A DNA stretch of 36,000 nucleotides from Actinomycetota bacterium (lineage in GTDB: Bacteria; Actinomycetota; Acidimicrobiia; Acidimicrobiales; CADCSY01): contig JAHWJH010000009.1 in assembly GCA_019348555.1 (NCBI GenBank), positions 1 through 36,000 of the forward strand, written 5' to 3'. Every line of letters starts with the position of its first letter. Positions within the stretch are counted from its first letter, which is position 1. Shown piece by piece: positions 17,363 through 24,768 of this stretch. Below the pieces are notes generated by a model. That model worked only from the letters and a program-made list of their open reading frames with translations, was not told the DNA's origin and made no database searches. The translations under genes were made by a program, and so were the position numbers.

Positions 17363-18964
17363 ATGAGCGACGCCGAGCACCGGCTCGAGGCCTACCGCTC
17401 CAAGCGGGACTTCTCCGTCACCGCCGAGCCGGCGGGATCGGGGATCGCTCCTGTCGGTTCCCGGCGCTTCGTCGTGCAGCGCCACCGGGCACGACGGCGC
17501 CACTACGACCTCCGCCTCGAGGTCGACGGGGTGCTGGCCAGCTGGGCGGTGCCCAAGGGGCCCACGCTCGACCCGAAGGCCCGGCAGCTCGCCGTCCACG
17601 TCGAGGACCATCCCCTCGAGTACTTCGACTTCGAAGGGGTCATCCCCAAGGGCCAGTACGGCGGCGGTGACGTCACCGTCTGGGACTGGGGCACCTGGAG
17701 GCCGGCTCGCACCGACGATCCGGCTGGCGCCATCGAGGGTGGCGAGCTGCACTTCGACCTCGAAGGCGAGAAGCTCTCCGGGCGCTTCGTGCTCGTGCGC
17801 CGCGACCGCGACGCCTCGGGCAAGGAGCAGTGGCTGTTGTTGCACAAGGACGACGACCACGCCCGGCCCGGTTGGGATCCGGAAGACCACCCTCGTTCGG
17901 TCAAGTCGGGTCGCACCAACGACGAGGTGGCCGAGGCCCCGGACGCGCTGTGGCGCAGCGACCTCCCGGCGAGCGTGGCCGCCGTCCGGGTCGGCCCCGA
18001 GGCCCATCCCTCGTGGGAGGCACCATCGGCCGAGGAGCTCCGGACGCTCGACGCCCTGGGGAGCTCCGGGCGTTGGACCGTGGGCGGCCACGAGGTGAAG
18101 CTCACCAACCTCGACAAGGTGCTCTTCCCGGCCCGGGACGGCTCGGGGCCGGTGACCAAGCGCGACCTCATCCGCTACCACGCCCGGATCGCTCCGTTCA
18201 TGCTCCCCTACCTGGCCGGCCGCCCGGTGAACCTCCACCGGTACCCCGACGGCGTCGATCGCCCGGGGTTCTGGCACAAGGAGATCCCCAGCTACGCGCC
18301 ACCGTGGCTGAACCGGTGGCGCAACGTCGACGCCGATCCCGGCGAGACGGAGTGCTACGCCGTGGTCGACAATGTCGCCGCCCTGGTGTGGATGGCCAAC
18401 TACGGGGCGGTCGAGCTGCACCCGTGGACCAGCCGGCTGCCCGACGTGCGGAAGCCGACGTGGGCCCTCATCGACATCGACCCCGGTCCCCGGACCGCCT
18501 TCGACGACGTGTTGGTGCTCGCCCGGCTGTACCGCACGGCGCTCGAGCACCTCGGTGTGGCAGGGGCTCCGAAGGTGACGGGTCAGCGGGGCGTCCAGAT
18601 CTGGGTGCCCATCGCCCCCGGCTACACCTTCGACGACACCCGCAGATGGGTCGAGAAGGTCTCCCGGGCGATCGGCCACACCGTCCCCGACCTCGTCAGC
18701 TGGGAGTGGCACAAGGACCGACGTGAGGGCCTGGCCCGGCTCGACTACACCCAGAACGCCATCAACAAGACGCTCGTCGCCCCGTTCAGCGCCCGGCCCG
18801 CCCCGGGCGCTCCGGTGTCGGTGCCCATCCGGTGGGAGGAGCTCGACGATCCGGACCTCCGATCCGACCGCTGGACGATCCGTACCGTCCTCACCCGCGT
18901 CGAGCAGGCCGGGGACCCGTTGGCGCCTCTGGTCGGGCGCGCCCAGCGACTTCCGGAGCTGTAG
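17363..18964 (+). CDS. LigD-like NHEJ repair protein with 3'-phosphoesterase (PE) and primase/polymerase domains, no ATP-dependent ligase domain
   Basis: PE: RFVVQRHRARRRHYDLRLEVDGVLASWAVPKGP...EDHPLEYFDFEGVIPKGQYGGGDVTVWDWGTW. Pol: EVKLTNLDKVLFP...VNLHRYPDGVDRPGFWHKEIP...WALIDIDPGP...KVTGQRGVQIWVPI...DYTQNAINKTLVAPFS. Confidence 0.92.
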   Translation: MSDAEHRLEAYRSKRDFSVTAEPAGSGIAPVGSRRFVVQRHRARRRHYDLRLEVDGVLASWAVPKGPTLDPKARQLAVHVEDHPLEYFDFEGVIPKGQYGGGDVTVWDWGTWRPARTDDPAGAIEGGELHFDLEGEKLSGRFVLVRRDRDASGKEQWLLLHKDDDHARPGWDPEDHPRSVKSGRTNDEVAEAPDALWRSDLPASVAAVRVGPEAHPSWEAPSAEELRTLDALGSSGRWTVGGHEVKLTNLDKVLFPARDGSGPVTKRDLIRYHARIAPFMLPYLAGRPVNLHRYPDGVDRPGFWHKEIPSYAPPWLNRWRNVDADPGETECYAVVDNVAALVWMANYGAVELHPWTSRLPDVRKPTWALIDIDPGPRTAFDDVLVLARLYRTALEHLGVAGAPKVTGQRGVQIWVPIAPGYTFDDTRRWVEKVSRAIGHTVPDLVSWEWHKDRREGLARLDYTQNAINKTLVAPFSARPAPGAPVSVPIRWEELDDPDLRSDRWTIRTVLTRVEQAGDPLAPLVGRAQRLPEL

Positions 18965-18970
18965 CCGCCT

Positions 18971-18999
18971 GAGTGACCCGGTGCATCGCCGGGTCGCTC
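18971..18999 (+). terminator. Hairpin GAGTGACCCGG-TGCATCG-CCGGGTCGCTC downstream of PE-Pol gene
   Basis: 11-bp stem (one G.T wobble), 7-nt loop, right after stop at 18964. Confidence 0.55.
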
Positions 19000-19050
19000 A
19001 AGGTTTCGCCTGTTCCTGCCGACGCTACGACGACACGAGGAGGTGCAGTG

Positions 19051-19212
19051 ATGCCCGAGCAAGAGTCGAAGAAGACGGCGGAGTGGAGGGAGCCTGCGGT
19101 CGACGCCGCTGAGTGGCCCCTGAACTGGCGTGCAGGGAAGCTCCTGTGCATCGGGACGGCCATCGGCTACACGCTGGCGGCGTGGATCGAATCCCTGGCG
19201 TCGGGGATGTAG
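19051..19212 (+). CDS. Small hypothetical protein (53 aa) with hydrophobic C-terminal segment
   Basis: MPEQESKKTAEWREPAVDAAEWPLNWRAGKLLCIGTAIGYTLAAWIESLASGM*; strong SD GAGGAGG 8-14 nt upstream of ATG. Confidence 0.6.
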   Translation: MPEQESKKTAEWREPAVDAAEWPLNWRAGKLLCIGTAIGYTLAAWIESLASGM

Positions 19213-19224
19213 CCCACGGGTGGG

Positions 19225-20091
19225 TCAGGTGCCATAGCCAGGGTCGGACGGCCAGTTGGGCTGGAACAGGTGCCACTGGTGGGGCGCCGCTCGGATGAGC
19301 GACTCGATCTCGATGACGAGTGCTTGGGAGACCCGGGCCACGTCGGCGCGGAAGGTCCCCCTCCGCTCGAGCGGGAGGGGGGGGCGGATCTCGGCCCGGT
19401 GTCCGGTGCGACCCCGGAAGTAGATGGCGGTGGGGAGCAGCGCGGCTCCGGTGCGCAGGGCGAGGGTGGCGGGGCCGGCTGGCACCCGGGTCCGCTCGCC
19501 GAAGAAGTCCACGTCGACGCCGCCCCCGCCGATGTCGCGATCGCACAGCAGGGCGACCACGTTGTTGGCCCGCAGCGATCGCATCACGGCCTGACCGGCG
19601 CCGGGCCCGAGGGGGACGACCGCCAGCCCCATCTGCGAGCGCAGGTCGGTGAACCAGGCGAGCAGCTCCGGGGGCTCGACCGTCTCGACGACCACGGTGA
19701 GGGCGTAGCCACGGCGCACCAGCCATGCCGCGGCGAAGTCCCACCCGCCCAGGTGCGGAAGGGCGAGGATGGCGCCGCGGCCGGCGGCCAGGGCCCGGTC
19801 GATGTGCTCCATGCCGTCCGCCGAGAAGGCGTCGTCGATGGCCGGACCGTCGAGCCTTGGGAGCCGGAAAGAGTCGATCCAGTACCGGGCATAGGAGTGG
19901 AAGGCCCGCCGCACCTCACGGGTCAGCTCCCCACCGCCGAGGCGTCCGCCCGACGCCCGCTGCAGGTGACGGGCGACCGTGCGACGGCGGGCGGGCATCA
20001 CCAGGGCCAGCCCCGCCCCCAGAGGTGCGGCCACGCCCGTCGCCACGGCGTCCGGTAGGGCCTGGGCCAGACGTGCACCGGCCCGGTACAC
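19225..20091 (-). CDS. patA: Lysophospholipid acyltransferase (PatA/HtrB-like; PIM acyltransferase candidate); start uncertain
   Basis: AILALPHLGGWDFAAAWLVRRGYALTVVVETVEPPELLAWFTDLRSQMGLAVVPLG...VALLCDRDIGGGGVDVDFFGERTRVPAGPATLALRTGAALLPTAIY. Confidence 0.85.
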   Translation of the reverse strand: MYRAGARLAQALPDAVATGVAAPLGAGLALVMPARRRTVARHLQRASGGRLGGGELTREVRRAFHSYARYWIDSFRLPRLDGPAIDDAFSADGMEHIDRALAAGRGAILALPHLGGWDFAAAWLVRRGYALTVVVETVEPPELLAWFTDLRSQMGLAVVPLGPGAGQAVMRSLRANNVVALLCDRDIGGGGVDVDFFGERTRVPAGPATLALRTGAALLPTAIYFRGRTGHRAEIRPPLPLERRGTFRADVARVSQALVIEIESLIRAAPHQWHLFQPNWPSDPGYGT

Positions 20092-20141
20092 GTAAGGCGA
20101 CAGCCGCAGCCCTACGCCCCGGCTCGAGGGCCCCAGAAAGC

Positions 20142-20834
20142 TCAGCGGGAGCGGCGGTGGGAACGGGCTCGTTGCCGCCACGCCCGGGCCCTCGGGCGGG
20201 GATGGCGTCGGCGCCAGGCACGAGGCACCGGCGTAGCCGGCGGCGGCGGGACCGGCGCGCTGGCCTGGCGCCACACCTTGACGAAGCGCTGGCCGGCGGT
20301 GAAGGCGGTCAGCACCAGCATCACCCACAGCACCGGGATGAGGGCCCACTCGAACAACAGTCCCAGGCCCAGCACGACGATGCGCTCGGCGCGCTCCATG
20401 AGCCCGCCCCGAGCGTCGAAGCCGAGCGACTCCGCTCGCGCCCGCTGGTACGACACGAGCGTCGACGCCGCCAGCAGGGCGAAGGGCAGGAGCACGATGC
20501 GGCCACCGTGGGTCGACGACAGGTACCACGCCACCCCGCCGAGCAGCAGGGCGTCGGTGCAGCGGTCGGCCACGGAGTCGAAGAAGGCGCCGCGTGGCGA
20601 GGCCGTGCCCGAAGCCTTGGCCACCGCGCCGTCGAGGGCGTCGGGCAGCGTGCTCGCCGCCAGCAGCAGTACCCCCACCCGCAGCGCCCCAGCGGCGATG
20701 GCCACCGATGCGGCTACGGCCATGAGCACGCCGAGGAGGGTGAGGTGATCGGCGGTGAGGCCGGTCCGGCTGAGGTCGGTGCCCACCGGCTGTAGGCGCC
20801 GCTCGATGTCGCTCTTCCAACGTCCGTCGAGCAT
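20142..20834 (-). CDS. pgsA: CDP-alcohol phosphatidyltransferase (PgsA/phosphatidylinositol phosphate synthase-like) with Pro/Arg-rich tail
   Basis: CDP-alcohol PT-like motif LPDALDGAVAKASGTASPRGAFFDSVADR; multiple TM segments; ATG 20834 with AGGAG upstream. Confidence 0.88.
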   Translation of the reverse strand: MLDGRWKSDIERRLQPVGTDLSRTGLTADHLTLLGVLMAVAASVAIAAGALRVGVLLLAASTLPDALDGAVAKASGTASPRGAFFDSVADRCTDALLLGGVAWYLSSTHGGRIVLLPFALLAASTLVSYQRARAESLGFDARGGLMERAERIVVLGLGLLFEWALIPVLWVMLVLTAFTAGQRFVKVWRQASAPVPPPPATPVPRAWRRRHPRPRARAWRQRARSHRRSR

Positions 20835-20983
20835 CGGGGCTCCTGGAGACGAGAGCACCCCGCGGGCGCTACCTCGCTCAGGATACAACGGCCCTGCAAC
20901 CCTCCGCCGCTGGCTACTCTCGACCCACGCTCACCGGAGCCCGGCAACGGGTCGGGGACCCGGTGCCGCCGGAGAGGGGTCTG

Positions 20984-23044
20984 ATGCAGGACTACTTCCC
21001 AGCGAAGATCCGCACCGTCGCCCTGGTGGGCCACGGCGGATCAGGCAAGACCAGCCTGGCCGAGGCCTTGCTGTACCACAGCGGAGCGATCACCCGCCTC
21101 GGACGGGTCGAGGACGGCACCACCGTGTGCGACCACGAGCCGGAAGAGCACGAGCGGCGGATGTCGCTGGCGCTCGCCGTCGCTCCCGTGGAGCTCGACG
21201 GCTACAAGATCAACGTGCTCGACACCCCCGGCTACGCCGACTTCGTCGTCGACGTGCTCGCCGCCCTCGAGGTGGCCGACCTGGCCGTGTTCGTGGTCAG
21301 CGCCGTGGAGGGCGTCGAGGTCCAGACCCAGGCGGTGTGGCGCCTGGCCGCCGAGCGGGGCGTGCCCCGCATGGTGTTCGTCAACAAGCTCGACCGCGAC
21401 CAGGCCAGCTTCGAGCGCACCCTGGGCCAGCTTCGGGACACCTTCGGCAGCGGCATCGCCCCTCTGGAGCTCCCCATCGGCGAGGCGGGCGAGCTCCGTG
21501 GCATCGCCGATCTGCTCACCGATACGGCCTACCTCTACGACGGTGGTGTGGTCACCGCCGCCGAGGTGCCCGAGGAGATGGAGGCCCTGGAGCACCAGGT
21601 CCACCAGAACCTGGTGGAGGGGATCGTCGAGGCCGACGACAGCCTGCTGGAGCGCTACCTCGAAGGTGACGTGCCGAGCTTCGAGGAGCTCGAGAGCGTG
21701 CTCGCCCGTGGGGTGGCCGAGGCCAACGTGTTCCCGGTGGTGTGCGGCTCGGCCACCGTGCCGGTCGGCGTCGACCGCCTGGCCAGCTTCGTCTGCGAGA
21801 TCGGGCCGTCGGCCCTCGACCGCCCGCCCCGCCCGGTGCGAGCGGGTGACGTCGAAGCCGAGGTCGCACCCGACCCCGACGCCGAGCCCCTCGCCTACGT
21901 GTTCAAGACCATCACCGACCCCTACGTGGGCCACCTCTCACTGTTCAAGGTCCTGTCGGGAACCATCCGGACCGACGACCACCTGCGCAACCCCCGTACG
22001 GGTACCGACGAGCGGCTCCACACCCTGTTCTGCCTTCGCGGCAAGCAGCAGATCGAGGTGCGCCAGGTCAGCGCCGGCGACATCGCCGCCGTGGCCAAGC
22101 TGAGCGACACCCTCACCGGCGACACACTCGCCCCCCGCACCACCCCGGTGGTGGCGGCGCCACTGGAGCCGCCGGAGCCGGCGCTGGCCATGGCCGTTCG
22201 CCCCCGCACCCAGGCCGACGACGACAAGTTGGCCGGGGCGCTGCACCGCCTGTGCGAGGAGGATCCGGCGCTGCGGGTGCGGCGCGACGAGGAGACCCAC
22301 CAGCTGTTGCTGCTGGGCATGGGCGAGTCCCACCTGTTGTTGTCGCTCGAGCGCCTGCGGCGCAAGTTCGGGGTGCACCTCGACACCGAGGAGGTCAAGA
22401 TCGCCTACCGGGAGACCATCGCCGGCTCGGCGGAGGCGGAGGGCAAGTACAAGAAGCAGAGCGGCGGCCACGGGCAGTTCGGCATCGCCTACCTGCGGGT
22501 CGAGCCGCTCCCCCGCGGCGCCGGCTTCGAGTTCGTCGACGCCATCGTCGGAGGTGCGATCCCCCGCCAGTTCATACCGGCCGTCGAGCGGGGCGTGGCC
22601 GAGGCCATGGCCCAGGGCGGCGTGCACGGGTTCCCGGTGGTCGACGTACGGGTCACCTGCTTCGACGGCAAGTACCACTCCGTCGACTCCTCGGAGATGA
22701 GCTTCAAGATGGCGGGTGCCCTGGGATTCCGCGAGGCGATGGCCAAGGCCGACCCCGTCGTGCTCGAGCCGGTGTCGCTGCTGGTCGTCACCGTGGGCAA
22801 CGACCAGCTGGGCGACGTCATCGGCGACCTGAACGCCCGCAGGGGCCGGGTGCAGGGCACCGAGCCGGTGGGTGACGGCGAACAGGAGGTGACGGCCATG
22901 GTCCCCACCTCGGAGATGCTCCGCTACGCCATCGACCTCCGCTCGCTCACCGGCGGGCGGGGACGGTTCCGGGCCACCCACGACCACTACGACGTGCTCC
23001 CCCCCCATCTGGCCGAGCGCCTGACGTCGCCGGCGCTCGCCTGA
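20984..23044 (+). CDS. Elongation factor G-like protein (EF-G2/FusA2 type)
   Basis: 687 aa; KIRTVALVGHGGSGKTSLAEALLYHSGAI...EEHERRMSLALAVAPVELDGYKINVLDTPGYADFV...VFVNKLDRD; EF-G domains IV/V (AYRETIAGSAEAEGKYKKQSGGHGQFGIAYL). Confidence 0.94.
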   Translation: MQDYFPAKIRTVALVGHGGSGKTSLAEALLYHSGAITRLGRVEDGTTVCDHEPEEHERRMSLALAVAPVELDGYKINVLDTPGYADFVVDVLAALEVADLAVFVVSAVEGVEVQTQAVWRLAAERGVPRMVFVNKLDRDQASFERTLGQLRDTFGSGIAPLELPIGEAGELRGIADLLTDTAYLYDGGVVTAAEVPEEMEALEHQVHQNLVEGIVEADDSLLERYLEGDVPSFEELESVLARGVAEANVFPVVCGSATVPVGVDRLASFVCEIGPSALDRPPRPVRAGDVEAEVAPDPDAEPLAYVFKTITDPYVGHLSLFKVLSGTIRTDDHLRNPRTGTDERLHTLFCLRGKQQIEVRQVSAGDIAAVAKLSDTLTGDTLAPRTTPVVAAPLEPPEPALAMAVRPRTQADDDKLAGALHRLCEEDPALRVRRDEETHQLLLLGMGESHLLLSLERLRRKFGVHLDTEEVKIAYRETIAGSAEAEGKYKKQSGGHGQFGIAYLRVEPLPRGAGFEFVDAIVGGAIPRQFIPAVERGVAEAMAQGGVHGFPVVDVRVTCFDGKYHSVDSSEMSFKMAGALGFREAMAKADPVVLEPVSLLVVTVGNDQLGDVIGDLNARRGRVQGTEPVGDGEQEVTAMVPTSEMLRYAIDLRSLTGGRGRFRATHDHYDVLPPHLAERLTSPALA

Positions 23045-23120
23045 GGTCTGCCACCACGGTTACTCCCGCGCCCATCGGGGGAACAGCCGCGAGCAGACGA
23101 CGAGGGGGGAGGACGTTGCC

Positions 23121-23567
23121 ATGGACGAGCGAAGCGTGGCCTGGGAAGAAGACCTGTCGACCCTCGAAGGAGCGGCAGTGCTGTCCAGCGATGGCACCAA
23201 GATCGGCAAGCTCGAGCAGGTCTGGGTCGACACGGTGAACCACCTGCCGGAGTGGGCCAGCGTGAAGACCGGAGCGCTGGGGATGCGGTCGAAGCTCGTG
23301 CCGATGCGGGCTGCGGAGCTTCGTGAGGGCGCCGTCGTGGTGAACTACACCAAGGAAGAAGTCGATCAGGCGCCGGAGATCGATCCATCCAGCGCCGGTC
23401 CCGAGGAGCAGCTGCGCCTCTACCGCCACTACGGCCAGCCCCTGCCCGCGCCGCCTCCGCCGCCGGTGCGCAACCCCTTCGCCGGGGTGGTCCCGTTCTA
23501 CGCCAAAACCGCCTGGCAGCCGGGCGGCGCCATGTACGAAGAGCCGGCGTCGGAGCGCCAAGCCTGA
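23121..23567 (+). CDS. PRC-barrel domain-containing protein
   Basis: LSTLEGAAVLSSDGTKIGKLEQVWVDTVNHLPEWASVKTGALGMRSKLVPMRAAELREGAVVVNYTKEEVDQAPEID. Confidence 0.85.
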   Translation: MDERSVAWEEDLSTLEGAAVLSSDGTKIGKLEQVWVDTVNHLPEWASVKTGALGMRSKLVPMRAAELREGAVVVNYTKEEVDQAPEIDPSSAGPEEQLRLYRHYGQPLPAPPPPPVRNPFAGVVPFYAKTAWQPGGAMYEEPASERQA

Positions 23568-23585
23568 TCATCGGGGGGACGGACT

Positions 23586-23613
23586 CCCGGCGCACGGTCC
23601 TTCCCACGCCGGG
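23586..23613. terminator. Possible hairpin between convergent genes (CCCGGCG-N14-CGCCGGG)
   Basis: 7-bp stem with 14-nt loop in the convergent intergenic region; no U-tract. Confidence 0.3.
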
Positions 23614-23625
23614 GTAGCGGTGCCG

Positions 23626-24150
23626 TCAGCTCGATTCAGCTGCGGCTTTGCCGGTCGAGTACTGCGACCAGTCCTCGGGGTTGTCCTCCACGAAGTGCTC
23701 GAGCACCTGTCCATCGACGGCGTCGACCAGCACCAGGCCGCGCTTGGCCGGTGGCTCGTCGGCGGAGTAGAGCAGGATGCGCCACGTCGGGCGGCTACGT
23801 AGGCCGCGCCACCCGAGCGACGCCGAGGCGTGCCCCACCGGGAAGCCGACGTGGCGGGAGGCTTCGACCAGGGCCTCCATGGCGTCCACCCCGAGGGGCC
23901 ACCCGGCGGCCAGGCAATAGACGCCGAAGGCGGCGAGGACGACGGCCGCGTAGGCGAAGCCGTCGTTCACCAACACCGCGTCGCCGGCGGTCGCCCACAG
24001 CGCCAGACATACGGCGGCGACGGCGAGGTAGAGCACGCCGGGGATGCGCCGGCGGGAGTTGTCGGGGAAGGCGACGGGCCCGGTGGTGCCCGAGGCGTCG
24101 AGGTCGGCCGGCAGGGCGTCGCGGACCTCCCCATCACCGGCCTCGACCAT
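23626..24150 (-). CDS. Hypothetical membrane protein (175 codons, two predicted TM helices)
   Basis: MVEAGDGEVRDALPADLDASGTTGPVAFPDNSRRRIPGVLYLAVAAVCLALWATAGDAVLVNDGFAYAAVVLAAFGVYCLAAGWPLG...; TAGGAT box 7 nt upstream of ATG. Confidence 0.75.
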   Translation of the reverse strand: MVEAGDGEVRDALPADLDASGTTGPVAFPDNSRRRIPGVLYLAVAAVCLALWATAGDAVLVNDGFAYAAVVLAAFGVYCLAAGWPLGVDAMEALVEASRHVGFPVGHASASLGWRGLRSRPTWRILLYSADEPPAKRGLVLVDAVDGQVLEHFVEDNPEDWSQYSTGKAAAESS

Positions 24151-24272
24151 GGCGCCGATCCTACGACCACCACCGTGGAGCAACTGCAGCGGGCGGGGTG
24201 GCGCTTGGAGGTGCGGAAGGCGATCGAGTCGCGGCTGGCCGCCCTCACTCCCTGATGCAGCTCCGCCCTGAC

Positions 24273-24767
24273 CTACGGCGGCCAGACGTCTCGGAGGCGG
24301 CGCCATGTGGCGGCCAGCGCCTCGGGCAGCACCCTGGCCTCCGCCAACGACGTCATGAAGTTGGTGTCGCCGTTCCACCGCGGCACGCAGTGCACATGGA
24401 GATGGCCGGGGATCCCCGCCCCGGCAGGGCGTCCGAGGTTCGAGCCGACGTTGAGCCCACCGGGGTCATAGGCCGCCTTGATCGCCACCACCGCGGTGGT
24501 CACCGTCGACCACAGCTCGGACGCCTCGTCGGCTCCGAGGAGCTCCAGGTCGGCGACATGGCGCACGGGCAGGACGAGCAGATGGCCACTGGTGTAGGGG
24601 AAGGCGTTGAGGATGGCCACCGTCGACCGCCCCCTCCAGAGCACCTTGGTCGTCTCGTCGTCCTCACCGCTGGCGAGGATGGCGCAGAAGACGCAGGAGC
24701 CTTCCACGGCCGGCCCGCTGTCGAGGTACTCGCCCCGCCACCCCGCCCACAGGCGCTCGAGCGCCAC
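24273..24767 (-). CDS. HIT family protein (AP-4-A phosphorylase-like)
   Basis: SCVFCAILASGEDDETTKVLWRGRSTVAILNAFPYTSGHLLVLPVRHVADL...GAGIPGHLHVHCVPRWNGDTNFM (HxHxH motif). Confidence 0.93.
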   Translation of the reverse strand: MALERLWAGWRGEYLDSGPAVEGSCVFCAILASGEDDETTKVLWRGRSTVAILNAFPYTSGHLLVLPVRHVADLELLGADEASELWSTVTTAVVAIKAAYDPGGLNVGSNLGRPAGAGIPGHLHVHCVPRWNGDTNFMTSLAEARVLPEALAATWRRLRDVWPP

Positions 24768-24768
24768 C

